Source: Blastopirellula marina (GTDB lineage Bacteria; Planctomycetota; Planctomycetia; Pirellulales; Pirellulaceae). From it: a DNA stretch of 64,000 nt. The stretch is taken from contig NZ_PUIA01000069.1 in NCBI RefSeq assembly GCF_002967715.1, positions 372,001 through 436,000 of the forward strand, in the 5' to 3' direction. The notes under the pieces were generated by a model. The model searched no databases. It had not been told where the DNA came from and worked only from the letters and a program-made list of their open reading frames with translations. The translations under genes and the position numbers were made by a program. Positions 37,401 to 46,100 of the stretch are shown in pieces (within the stretch, counting starts at the first letter, position 1; every line of letters begins with the position of its first letter).

Positions 37401-37477
37401 TGCCGGACCGCCTTCTGGAAGACTTGAACGCGACGCAAATCCGCGACCTGTTTGCCTATCTTCAGAGCCAAAAGTAG
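34415..37477 (+). CDS. PVC-type haem-binding dehydrogenase with HEAT repeats and cytochrome c domain
   Basis: A secreted protein of about 1020 residues of a family largely confined to Planctomycetota and relatives. After a signal peptide (RSIVAATLTLVVNVATLAFA) comes a beta-propeller "membrane-bound dehydrogenase" domain (residues 80-450: VCINFDEKGRMWVVQY, GPDGWLYGAQG, GPDGCIYVVDWCDTR). A HEAT-like helical repeat region follows (about 480-830). The C-terminal cytochrome c domain has CGTCHKLHGEG and, at its end, a helix (QIRDLFAYLQSQ). The frame opens with GTG at 34406, but ATG at 34415 or 34418 suit the signal peptide better. No clear ribosome-binding site precedes it. Likely a periplasmic sugar or alcohol dehydrogenase, unproven. 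Confidence 0.85.
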   Translation: MMYRSRSIVAATLTLVVNVATLAFAQEDNTKAKSLDAANNEAVREHIRNFEGRGQTADFSVPALTPKQAEEAFVTPDDVTIKAALTEPEVRQPVCINFDEKGRMWVVQYLQYPFPAGLKIVKYDEHLRAVFDKVPPAPPHHDRGADKITIHEDTDGDGTFDKHKTFVDGLNIATSALPGRGGVWVMNPPYLLFYPDANQDDVPDGDPEVHLSGFGLEDTHAVANSLTWGPDGWLYGAQGSTCWATVNVLKNPSQTPVHFKGQGIWRYHPETHQFEIFAEGGGNTFAIEFDAQGRLYSGHNGGNTRGFHYVQGGYYQKSWGKHGALTNPHAYGFFPAMKHAAAERFSHTLVKYESDTLPERYHDHLVALVPLHNYVAVSKMLPDGSTWQTEDQFHVIETDDIWFRPVDIKVGPDGCIYVVDWCDTRLTHVDPRDTWDRARGRIWRIQPNQYAPQPPVNLRDLSTPQLVERLASGNKLTRQLVQRVLRESGDPNAANQLKEQLPAAEGQLALETLWAIDGLGQFDIEAAKLALAHRDPHVRSWGIRLLSEDQAQSLSDTLFSLALSEAHSEVCSQLASTAKRIPGPVGLEIAQRLASRDELANDPHIPLLTWWAIEAHADDSSLAVTDLAHALSSTQIGSQIVLPRLAQRLAAVADTGSLLRLAQLIQSVDDSAIRTKLLEAVDEAFSGRKIDQLPEELREAIVASASGSSTAQLALLVRAGQGKAEQAAIATIVNEKKPQNERIKFIQLLGQVGSQEARSALLKLATSSAPPAIRISAISSLGSFDDSNIAQQLLTRYPNEPDSIQSAIIDNVTSRPAAAHQLLDAIEAKQVSRQAVSVDLLENLKLHGDEKLNDRIAKLWGATRATPAQLALQLEQTATLLKTGQGTSSEGKLLFTKRCGTCHKLHGEGAEIGPDLTGYERTNLDFMLLSIVDPSAAIREEYTNYRVLTVDGRVLSGFLKNQDDKTITLQNADNPALVISREEIEAGPLAIDKSLMPDRLLEDLNATQIRDLFAYLQSQK

Positions 37478-37491
37478 CTTCCTCCGCAGGG

Positions 37492-37926
37492 CTACTTCTT
37501 CCCCGTCAGATCAAAGTCGATTTGGTTATCGCTCGCAGTGACTTCAATTTCTTCAGAGTATTTAAGTTGCTGCGGCTCGGCGGCACGAGCACGCGTGGTT
37601 TCTGCGTCTTCGGCTGTCATACCACTTGTGTTCACCGTTTTCGGATCGACTCTGGGAACGAAGAATTTCACTTCGTGAGTTCCCAACATGGCACCATCTT
37701 CTTCACGGGAGAATTTTGCCGTATATCGCCCCTGGGCATCGGTCGTTGCTGTCGATGAACGACCGTGCGCTGGGTAGAACTCAAGAATGACACCTTCCAC
37801 AGCGGCCCCGTCTTTCGTGACCGCTCCCTGAACGGGATGAACACCAGGCGTTCCTGATGCTCCACATCCCCATGCCGAGATCAACATCGCAGCGACTAAG
37901 CCCGTACCTACAATCTGTGTTCGCAT
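37492..37926 (-). CDS. Lipoprotein with a transthyretin/carboxypeptidase-regulatory-like domain
   Basis: A 144-residue lipoprotein. The start at 37926 (MRTQIVGTGLVAAML) has GGAAAG upstream. The lipobox is ISAWGC, so the cysteine would be acylated. A single beta-sandwich domain follows (VHPVQGAVTKDGAAVEGVILEFYP, TTDAQGRYTAKF), typical of planctomycete lipoproteins that often sit next to DUF1559 genes, as here. Role unknown. Confidence 0.78.
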   Translation of the reverse strand: MRTQIVGTGLVAAMLISAWGCGASGTPGVHPVQGAVTKDGAAVEGVILEFYPAHGRSSTATTDAQGRYTAKFSREEDGAMLGTHEVKFFVPRVDPKTVNTSGMTAEDAETTRARAAEPQQLKYSEEIEVTASDNQIDFDLTGKK

Positions 37927-37974
37927 GTTTCTTTCCAAGCGAAAAACAAGTGTCAATAGAACCGCATTGCCGCC

Positions 37975-38850
37975 CTAGGGAGCCTGAATGACTTCGCCGC
38001 CCGAAATCGTGCCAAACGCTTCGTAGGTGGCTCCGTCAATCGTTTCTGGTAGAAATCGAACGCTTCCGTCGACCAGCAGAAACAGCGCGCCGCCAGGGTG
38101 AAACGATGCATAGGCGCGATCAGGACGCGTACCACCGCTCTTGTTGATGGGATAGGCATCGTCGGCGGGGGAGAAAGCTCGGTCAGGATAACCTACGTAG
38201 TCGGTTCCTACCCAGCACGTTGCGAATCTCTTCGTTAGGTTCTTTGCCGAATCGGTTTCCCCGACACAAACCGTGTTGGATGTCCCATCGGTCACGTCAC
38301 GCATACGACGCGAAAAGTTGGTTCCAAACATGCCGTTGAACGAAGTCTTGTTGTAGTCGTTGTCAGCCGGCAAAACACTACCGACGCAGCCTTTGTAGTT
38401 CGACTTCGCCATATCAGTGTTGTATTCCTGCTGCTTCGCCGGCCCCGGGTCGGATGGACAGACGTAAGCATCCAGGATGGTCGCTCCAACGCCATTGGCA
38501 GACCTGTCATATTCCCAGTTATTCGCCGCCCATTCAATCTTCAACTGGTCGTAAACCGCTCCCTGCTCAATGTAAGGAAGCAAAAAAGCAGACCAGATCG
38601 TTGGATCCCAACCGTTGGTAAAGTGGGTATGCTTTACCGCACCAATCGGAAAGCCCAAATGCGTGTCGTGGTAGTTGTGCAGACCTAGGCCAAGCTGCTT
38701 CAGGTTATTGCTGCACTGCATTCGTCGGGCAGCTTCACGAGCCTGCTGAACGGCGGGCAAAAGCAACGCAATCAGAACGCCAATGATGGCAATAACCACC
38801 AGAAGTTCTACTAACGTAAAACCACGACGTGAAACGAAACGTGATACCAT
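37975..38850 (-). CDS. DUF1559 domain-containing pseudopilin-like protein
   Basis: A protein of about 291 residues with the type IV pilin or pseudopilin N-terminus: basic leader MVSRFVSRRG, then FTLVELLVVIAIIGVLIALL, with processing expected at G/F. The pattern then reads LPAVQQAREAARRMQCSNNLKQLGLGLHNYH, the hallmark of DUF1559, a family hugely expanded in planctomycetes. The C-terminal end (SFHPGGALFLLVDGSVRFL) is also typical. I use the ATG at 38850 since the frame's earlier ATG at 38988 adds an unlikely 46 residues. It lies 48 bases upstream of the lipoprotein in transcription order. Confidence 0.92.
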   Translation of the reverse strand: MVSRFVSRRGFTLVELLVVIAIIGVLIALLLPAVQQAREAARRMQCSNNLKQLGLGLHNYHDTHLGFPIGAVKHTHFTNGWDPTIWSAFLLPYIEQGAVYDQLKIEWAANNWEYDRSANGVGATILDAYVCPSDPGPAKQQEYNTDMAKSNYKGCVGSVLPADNDYNKTSFNGMFGTNFSRRMRDVTDGTSNTVCVGETDSAKNLTKRFATCWVGTDYVGYPDRAFSPADDAYPINKSGGTRPDRAYASFHPGGALFLLVDGSVRFLPETIDGATYEAFGTISGGEVIQAP

Positions 38851-39369
38851 CCGATGCTTGCTCCAACGGGAAGAGGAAATAGATTGATTCAGGGAGATCG
38901 AAATAACTCTTTCGCTATCAAGAAAAAGTCTCAAGGCTTTGATTTGCTCAGACATGGGGAGAATAAAATCAGACAGAAATTGCCCCAAGTTGCTTATCTA
39001 ATCAAGCAAAAACCACCCCTTTGGCGTCGAGTTAATTTCTCGGGATATTTACTCATAATAAGCAGCATAACAAAGCTGTCAACCTAATTGCTGCGCAAAT
39101 AAGCATATAAACACAAAGCAAGGCTCTATCACTCGGCATTGATCAAAGTTTGACCACATAGCTTGCTACAATTCTCAATAACCCCTTCATCCTAGCGGCC
39201 GAATCCTCATTTCATCTTGGGGTTATCTGCCGCGAATTGATCGATCGGTATGCGAGCGGCCGCTTGTTTAGTGGTCCACGGGACTGATAGCATCGGGAAT
39301 GCGAATCTTGACTTGTTCGGTTTGCTGGTTTTCGGTATCGTTCGCGCCCGATGGAAGAGCAATTGTGTC
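38851..39369. other. AT-rich intergenic region
   Basis: About 520 bases between the divergent DUF1559 and DUF2752 genes. It is visibly richer in A and T (38880-39130) than its surroundings. TGCTACAAT (39164-39172) resembles an extended -10 on the plus strand. Apart from that I see no gene or repeat. Confidence 0.35.
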
Positions 39370-39804
39370 ATGGCTGAATTGGCCACCATTTCACCACTTC
39401 GTTGGTATCAGCGAATCCTCATGGGAATGGGCGGAAGCATTTTAGCCATACTACTGGCAACCGCCGCATGGTTGACTCCTAGTGTCAGAGGGATGGGAAC
39501 CCATCAGCAGTTAGGGCTCCCCCCTTGTACGCTCGTGCAGTTGACCGGAACCCGATGCCCTTCGTGCGGGATGACCACTAGCTGGTCGCACCTGATGAAG
39601 GGGAACGTTTGGGGCTCGCTCAAAGCGAATACCGCTGGTTGCGTGTTAGGCGTGATTGCTCTCTTCCTGGCCCCGTGGATGTTGAGCTCGGCCGTACTAG
39701 GCAGGCTCACCGTTGCGGCTCCTAGTGATGCGGTACTGATTACCATCACCATTCTGGTGGTTCTCGTCACGCTAGGTGATTGGCTGGTAAGAATCAACTT
39801 TTGA
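39370..39804 (+). CDS. DUF2752 domain-containing membrane protein
   Basis: A 144-residue protein with three hydrophobic segments. The diagnostic DUF2752 block is present: TGTRCPSCGMTTSWSHLMKG, with CPSCGMT typical of the family. The start is the ATG at 39370; the frame is open to 39250. Family function is unknown. It is followed after 47 bases by a lipoprotein gene on the same strand. Confidence 0.82.
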   Translation: MAELATISPLRWYQRILMGMGGSILAILLATAAWLTPSVRGMGTHQQLGLPPCTLVQLTGTRCPSCGMTTSWSHLMKGNVWGSLKANTAGCVLGVIALFLAPWMLSSAVLGRLTVAAPSDAVLITITILVVLVTLGDWLVRINF

Positions 39805-39851
39805 CAAATACCTGACTTGCAAGAAGTAAGTCACTCGATAGATCACCACAG

Positions 39852-40535
39852 ATGGACCAAGTCATGAGCCAAGGACGGTATCGACTTTCGCCCCAAATGT
39901 TCTCCGGCATTTTGCCACTGGGCCTGATCTGCGTGCTGCTTATTGGTAATAGCGGCTGCGTTGGCCTTCTGGCGGTGCTACTTCAAAAAGGGGACTTCGC
40001 ACCGGCCAGGTTCAAAGGCCTGTCCGAACAGAAGGTCGCCGTTCTCTGTGTGGCTGGCCCTTCGTTCTATGCCGAGAATTCAACGTCACGCGATCTTGCC
40101 CAGAAAGTCGAAGCCTTGATCCTGGCAAACGGCGAAGAGGTGAAGATCATTCCGCAGCAAAAGATCGATGACTGGAAAGATCGCAGCGGTTGGGACAACA
40201 TGGACTACCGCGAGGCTGGCAAGGCCCTGAAAGCGGACATGGTAGTCGCCATCGATCTGGCACGCTTCGAGATTCAGCCCAATCCAGGCGTTTACAAGGG
40301 TTCGGCCGAATATGTCGTCTCTGTCTACGATATCAATCATGACGGCAAGCTCGTCTTCCAGGACACGCCCAGCCAGCTCGAATTCCCCGTCAATGGGCTA
40401 GGCTCTAGCACGCAAAGTGAACGAGAGTTCCGCAATTCGTTCCTCCGCCTGCTCTCGCACCGAATTGCCCGCAATTTCTACAAGTACAACGTTCGCGAAG
40501 ACTTGATGCTGGATGAGACGTTTGTGGCCAACTAA
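39852..40535 (+). CDS. Lipoprotein of unknown function
   Basis: A 227-residue protein with a signal sequence ending in a lipobox (GNSGCVG, cysteine about residue 36). The rest looks like one alpha/beta domain (KVAVLCVAGPSFYAE, LAQKVEALILANGEEVKIIPQQKID, MVVAIDLARFEIQ), reminiscent of the nucleotide-independent "GNA1162/CsgG-like" lipoproteins. This likeness is weak. A stem-loop follows the stop. Confidence 0.65.
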   Translation: MDQVMSQGRYRLSPQMFSGILPLGLICVLLIGNSGCVGLLAVLLQKGDFAPARFKGLSEQKVAVLCVAGPSFYAENSTSRDLAQKVEALILANGEEVKIIPQQKIDDWKDRSGWDNMDYREAGKALKADMVVAIDLARFEIQPNPGVYKGSAEYVVSVYDINHDGKLVFQDTPSQLEFPVNGLGSSTQSEREFRNSFLRLLSHRIARNFYKYNVREDLMLDETFVAN

Positions 40536-40538
40536 GCC

Positions 40539-40557
40539 CGGGCAAGCAACTTGCCCG
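40539..40557. terminator. Stem-loop after the lipoprotein gene
   Basis: CGGGCAAG (40539-40546) and CTTGCCCG (40550-40557) form an eight-pair stem with a three-base loop. The T-run downstream is poor (AAAATTT), so it may be a weak terminator. Confidence 0.45.
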
Positions 40558-40562
40558 AAAAT

Positions 40563-40591
40563 TTGACCGGGTGGCAAACTGCGTCTAACAT
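40563..40591 (+). promoter_or_regulatory. Promoter of the alpha/beta-hydrolase-like gene
   Basis: TTGACC (40563-40568) and TAACAT (40586-40591) are 17 bases apart. Transcription would start near 40598, some 75 bases before the ATG. Confidence 0.6.
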
Positions 40592-40672
40592 TTAGTAAAG
40601 TCAAATACGGACTTACGTTGCGTCGCATAGACGTCCTTTTCCGAACCCGACCCTTCAACCCATCCAGCCAAG

Positions 40673-41617
40673 ATGCGTTTGCAAATTTTCTCGCTGATCG
40701 TGGCCCTGTGCGCCTTGTCGACCTTCGACCTTCCAATCGCTCAGGCTCAGCCTGCACCGAAGACTGGGGCACGGAAAGAAATTCCGCCTCCGGAAGCCGT
40801 TAGCGTGACCACCAAGGATGGCGTGATCATTCACGGAACTTACTTCGGTAGCAATCTCGGCAAGAAGGCGATCCCCGTCATCATGCTGCCAGGCTGGGAA
40901 CGAAGCCAAAAGGATCTAACCGGGCTGGCCTTAGCCATGCAGAAGGAAGGCTTGGCAGTGATCACGGTCGACCTTCGCGGCCACGGTGCCAGCAAGTCGA
41001 TCCAAGGCCCTGGGGGGCAGATCACTGAAATCGACTTGGATCGAATCCGGGCGAATGACTTCGATGCGTTTGTTGCTCAAGACTTGGAAGCCGTGAAAAG
41101 CTATCTCATGCAAGAGAACAACAAGGGCAACCTGAACATCGAGATGCTCACCATTATCGGCTGCGACTTCAGCGCGATCGCCGCGTTGAATTTTGCCGCT
41201 CAAGACTGGAGCTGGCCTATCCTGCCTTCGATTAAGCAGGGGCAAGACGTTAAGGGGCTCATCCTCATTTCGCCGCCCAAGACGTTTAAGGGCTTCAATG
41301 CGAATCGCGCACTGCAAACGCCGGTGCTTAAGAACGAACTGTCGCTCATGATCATCGCCGGAGAAGGAGATCGCACCAGCTTCAGCGACGCTAAACGCGT
41401 TTTCAGCACGATTGACAAAATTCGCCAGAAAGGGATGAGCGACCCCAAAGACCGCACCGTCTTTTTTGCGGGCAAGCCCAGTGCGGCAGAAGGAACGGAC
41501 CTACTGGCCGACCCTCGTGCGAATTGCCTGAAAGATATCCTCTTCTTCACCAAGGTCCACCTGGCAGAACTTCAAGCCAACGATCCATGGACCGATCGCA
41601 CGACGCCACTTCAGTAG
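40673..41617 (+). CDS. Secreted alpha/beta-hydrolase-fold protein, likely catalytically altered
   Basis: A 314-residue exported protein (signal peptide MRLQIFSLIVALCALSTF...AQA). The fold is that of a serine alpha/beta hydrolase: VIMLPGWERSQKDLTGLA, then VITVDLRGHGASKS. The nucleophile elbow, normally G-x-S-x-G, reads GCDFS (TIIGCDFSAIAAL): the serine is aspartate and the second glycine is serine. The usual histidine near the C-terminus is not found: the segment SAAEGTDLL has glutamate in the expected place. It may be a non-enzymatic relative. It is the last of three plus-strand genes. Confidence 0.8.
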   Translation: MRLQIFSLIVALCALSTFDLPIAQAQPAPKTGARKEIPPPEAVSVTTKDGVIIHGTYFGSNLGKKAIPVIMLPGWERSQKDLTGLALAMQKEGLAVITVDLRGHGASKSIQGPGGQITEIDLDRIRANDFDAFVAQDLEAVKSYLMQENNKGNLNIEMLTIIGCDFSAIAALNFAAQDWSWPILPSIKQGQDVKGLILISPPKTFKGFNANRALQTPVLKNELSLMIIAGEGDRTSFSDAKRVFSTIDKIRQKGMSDPKDRTVFFAGKPSAAEGTDLLADPRANCLKDILFFTKVHLAELQANDPWTDRTTPLQ

Positions 41618-41657
41618 ACACAAGCCGAATTGGCAAACCGAAGCCGCCGGGAACGAA

Positions 41658-42542
41658 TTACGCTCCGGGCGGCGACAATGTTGTCCAAGGCTGGTCTCCA
41701 CCGCGCGGATCGGCGGCGGTGGAAACAGGACGCAGACGGGTCATGGGCCTAAGCCGTCCATCAACCTCCGGGGCTACCTCTTCCGCAGATGAACTGGGAA
41801 TCGTCAGCGTCACCCCAATGGGCAGCAGCTCAGGAGTTTCGAGCTGCGACCGATTGGCCCGGAAGATCGCATCCGCCAGGAGCGGGTCGCCGAGGTACTT
41901 CTCGGCGATTGACTCCAGGCTATCACCATCTCTTACGCGGTGCTCCCGCGTTATTGTCGATCCGCTATTACTCGCGCCGTGGTTGGGTGGTGCGATGCGG
42001 GGAAGGGGAGTGAACTGCTGCTGGACTTGTGTCTCCGGCAGTTCTGGCTTCATGACCTGACGCGTCGTAATTACCGGCGAGGTCATCGTAGGCGGCAGCG
42101 GTTTTGCTGTGCCCGGAATCTCGATCGGAATCACCGCGTGCGAGGCCGTTCTCGGAGCATTCATGTCTTCTACGCGAGAAGCCAACGAGACACTGCCGAC
42201 TTGATTGATGGGCACGTTCGCCAGGATCGGCTGAGCTGCAACCGGAGCTGCCTGCTGCATGTCCATCGAAAGGGAAGGAATTTGGGCAGGGTTATCCAGG
42301 CCCATACTTTGCCCACCGTGAGGCGTCAGCGTCACGATATCGGGGCGGGATACCTGTTGATCCCAGTACTGCTGCGCGGTGAACTGAGGTTCAGCCGCTG
42401 GCTGTGTTGCCGCCGGTTGGGCGGAGGTAACTTCAGGCGGAGCCTGATCCGGAGCCGACCATGCCGACCAATAGGGCATAGCGGAACCAAGGCCAATCAC
42501 TCCGAGTGCGGCCAAGGTAAGAAATTTGGAATCGCCGTTCAT
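41658..42542 (-). CDS. LysM domain-containing protein
   Basis: A 294-residue protein with an N-terminal hydrophobic segment and a long, low-complexity Pro/Ala/Gln-rich middle. The only recognisable domain is LysM at about 200-252: HRVRDGDSLESIAEKYLGD, then IFRANRSQLE, then LPIGVTLTIP. LysM binds peptidoglycan or related glycans, so the protein probably sits in the envelope. It is convergent with the alpha/beta-hydrolase-like gene. Confidence 0.82.
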   Translation of the reverse strand: MNGDSKFLTLAALGVIGLGSAMPYWSAWSAPDQAPPEVTSAQPAATQPAAEPQFTAQQYWDQQVSRPDIVTLTPHGGQSMGLDNPAQIPSLSMDMQQAAPVAAQPILANVPINQVGSVSLASRVEDMNAPRTASHAVIPIEIPGTAKPLPPTMTSPVITTRQVMKPELPETQVQQQFTPLPRIAPPNHGASNSGSTITREHRVRDGDSLESIAEKYLGDPLLADAIFRANRSQLETPELLPIGVTLTIPSSSAEEVAPEVDGRLRPMTRLRPVSTAADPRGGDQPWTTLSPPGA

Positions 42543-43063
42543 GTTGCGTACCGTCGTCTTGGGGAGTCACGTGTACGCCATCCATTGCATTACTCTTCGA
42601 AGACCATCCTGATGCTTCGTTTCATCGACGCATGCTAGCGTCGCACTCTTCACTTTCTGCTGTCATCGAGCACGATTTTCGCCTCACCCAGGTGCGAAGA
42701 TAAGAGACGCACACATCAGGCAAACTTTGCCTTGGAAGACTTTTCCGGCAACGAAAAACGTGTTGAAAATTCCAATTGGTTGATGGTGCCACTGCCAAGC
42801 CCGCCTCACAGGATGAATGAAGCATGCGGTTTGCTTCAGGACCCGATCTGAAGTTCGCCGGAAGGTCGACGAAAGCCGCTTGCCCACATTCATGGAAACC
42901 CACACGAGAGCACGTCTCCGTTGACGGTAAAGCCAACGATGGACGCCCTCTCAAGGCATTGCCAGCAGTGGCACCAGGCACAACCAAGAGGAACACTGCT
43001 TATAGAATCCCATACGCGATGCTGGCGCGGGCCAGTTCGAGCCTGCGGGTTGGGTTTGCGCGC
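42543..43063. other. Intergenic region without recognised gene
   Basis: About 520 bases between the LysM gene and the terminator of secDF. An open frame of 124 codons on the minus strand lacks coding character. I see no tRNA or repeat here. It probably holds the LysM promoter. Confidence 0.35.
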
Positions 43064-43098
43064 AAAAAAAGAAGTCGGCATCACTTGATGCCGACTTC
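43064..43098 (-). terminator. Intrinsic terminator of yajC-secDF
   Basis: A perfect 13-pair stem (43071-43083 with 43086-43098) is preceded on the plus strand by seven A's, which become the U-tract for the minus-strand operon that ends at 43138. Confidence 0.9.
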
Positions 43099-43137
43099 GT
43101 AAAGTTTACCGATTAGCGAAGCCAAGGGCTTTACCCT

Positions 43138-46100
43138 TTAAGCTTCGGCTTTCTTGTTGCTCTTCTTGTCGCGGTTCATCAACCAGATCAGGACCGGGCA
43201 CGCGATGAAGATCGTGCTGTAGGTACCAGCGATGACACCAACAACCAACGAGAACGAGAAGCTATGAATCCCTTCACCACCGATGAAGTAAAGGATGAGC
43301 ACTACGATCAACGTTGTGAGCGAAGTAAGCAACGTGCGGCCCAGCGTCTGGTTGATGCTGAGATTCACCATCTCGCTGGTCAGATCAGGGCTCTTGCCGC
43401 GGACTTCGCGAATACGGTCGAAGATCACGATCGTATCGTTCAGCGAGTAACCGATGATCGTTAAGAAGGCTGCAACCACCGGCAGGCTAATCTTGAATTC
43501 CGTAATCTGCAGAAACCCGAGCGCTGGAGCCATCCACACACTCAAAGCAATGAAGCCCAACGTGACCAACACGTCGTGCACCAAGGCCACCACGGCGGCG
43601 ACACCAAAGGCCACGCTTTGGAAGCGGAACCAGATATAGCCCACGATACCGATCAAACAGAAACCGATAGCCAGGACGGCCATGGTCTGCATATCACCAG
43701 CGACCTTGCTACCGATCTTGCTGGACGAAGGCCAGACTGGGGTCGAATCGAGCTTCTTGCTGACCTGCTCCAGAATCTTGGCCGATTCATCAGGCGTGGT
43801 CGAAAGCTTGACCGTCCAGGTCGTTTGGCTCACGCGGCTATCAACTGGCAGTGTCTTGCCTTCGCTGTCCAAGAGAGCAACTTCCGGACGAGCAACCCGC
43901 AAGCTATCAGCCGCATCGTTGACCAGGGTACGCACCGTCTCGGCACTGATCCCCTCGTCGAACGACAGTTCGGTCTGCGTGTTGAAACGAGGAACTTCTC
44001 CACCACCAACCAGAGAACCAAGCGGACCGCCAGCAGGGACATCGACCATCGGCGTTTCCGTCATGGGTGCTTCAGCAACTGGCGTCTCCGTCATCGGAGC
44101 AGCCGGCTCTTCCGCTGGCTTATCTTCCTTCGGAGCTTCTTCCATTGGCTTTTCTTCTGCCGCAGGAGCATCCGCAGGCTTCTCCTCCGCTGGTTTGTCG
44201 TCAGCAGGAGCTTCTTCGGCTGGCTTATCGGTAGCCGGAGCTTCGCCATCGTCTTGCAGCAAAACATCTAGCGAGACGTGCCATGGCAACAATGCGATCA
44301 GACGCGAAGAAACAGGAGCAATGAACGACTGCATATCTCCTTCGGGAGCGGCAGGCTTTTCTTCCGCAGGTTCCGCGGGGGCTTCTTCTTTCTTCTCGGT
44401 CGCTTCCGGCTCTGGAGCCAATTCGGCTGGCTCGGTAGTCGTTGGCGAGGTTTCGGGAGCTTCCACCTTGGCTGGCGGCGCACTTGGGGTGCTCGATGTG
44501 GCCGTTGGTGGGACGAAGTCCATGTTATGCATCACCAGCAGGCTTTCGCCATTAGGGCCGGTGAATACCTGCGAGATCCGATCCTGCACAACTTCCACAC
44601 CAGCCGGAATCGCACCGGTGTTGTATCGCAGTGCATCCGTGCTGAAGTTCATACGCAAATGATCGGCGGTCTGGGTATTGTCGTCGACATTCTTGACCGA
44701 CATCGAACCGGAATCAGCACCGGTCTCGTCTTGGAATTCAATCCCGTCGCCATCCGAGTTTTGCAGGACAGCCACGCCCACTTCAGCAGCGGCCAGACGA
44801 TCGATGATTCCACTCAGAGTTTCCACGCCAGCCAGGTCGACCTCGGCCGAAGCTCCGGTGCGATCGCTGATGACGACCTTGCCCAGCTGACCATATTCCG
44901 ACATCGAAGTATCGACCTTGTAGATGCGATCTTCGTAGCCTTCCATGGTGACGGCACTGACCGAGAGATCGGGCAGAACGCCGGTCAACTTGCTGCGAAC
45001 TTCAGAGATTGGCATTGGTTCTTCCAGGAAGACCTGAACCGAAGAACCACCGTTGAAGTCGATGTCGAAGATATCCTTACCACGAACACCCACACCAATC
45101 ATGCCGACCAGAATAACCACTAGCGAGACCATTCCGGCAACCTTCTGCTTGGCGATAAAGTCGTAGCCAATGCTGGAAGCCGACGGCATGAACTTGAGCG
45201 TCGAGATAATACGCTTCTTTTCCAGGATGTCGAAGATGCCCCGCGAAACATAGATCGCGGTGAACATGCTCATCAAAATACCGACAAACAACGTCACGGC
45301 AAAACCACGCACCTGATCGGTACCGATGCGATACAACACGGCAGCGGTAATGAGCGTTGTAATATTGGCGTCCACAATGGTCGACATGGCTTTGCCGAAA
45401 CCATTGGAAAGGGCAACTCGCAGAGACGCCCCGCCATTTATTTCTTCACGGATACGCTCGTAGATCAGCACGTTCGCGTCGACCGACATACCCACGGTTA
45501 ACACCAAACCGGCGATACCAGGCAGCGTCAGGTCGGCCTTGATGGCGATCATGATGGCCATGATCAACACCAGGTTAAAGATCAGGGCGAAGCAAGCCAC
45601 CAAACCAGCAACCTGATAGTAGATCGCCATGAACACCAACACGGCAATCAGCGAGACCGTGATGGCGACCTTACCCTTGCGGATCGTGTCGTCACCCAGA
45701 GTGGCACTGATCTTCTGTTCGCTGATCGGCTCTTTGCGAAGCACGACCGGCAGCTTACCACTACGCAGAACCTGAACCAGGTCGGTCACTTCTTGTTGGC
45801 TAAAATCGCCGGTGATGATACCGCGATCGGTAATCATCGCATTGATTCGCGGAGCCGAAATCAGGAAGTTATCCATCACGATACCCAGCTTACGCGGGAT
45901 GTTCGGTTCGCTCAGGTTCTCTTGCGATAGCCGCCCCATACGGTTGGCACCATCGACGCCAAACTCGAAGGCCACCGCTGGCTTGCCATACTCGTCGCGA
46001 GTCACCGCCGACGAAGAAAGGTGCTTACCACCCAAGCGAGCTTCAGGGCGTTCGACACGCATCAGCACTTCAAACGGCACGCCTGGTCCACCGCCACGCA

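Noticed and set aside
42622-42996. A 124-codon minus-strand open frame in the LysM-secDF gap
   Set aside because: No ribosome-binding site, no recognisable domain, and codon use unlike neighbouring genes.
43682-44662. A Ser/Gly-rich open frame of 326 codons antisense to the SecDF insert
   Set aside because: The Ser/Ala/Gly repeats are the reverse complement of the Pro/Ala/Glu codons of SecF's insert, not a silk-like protein.
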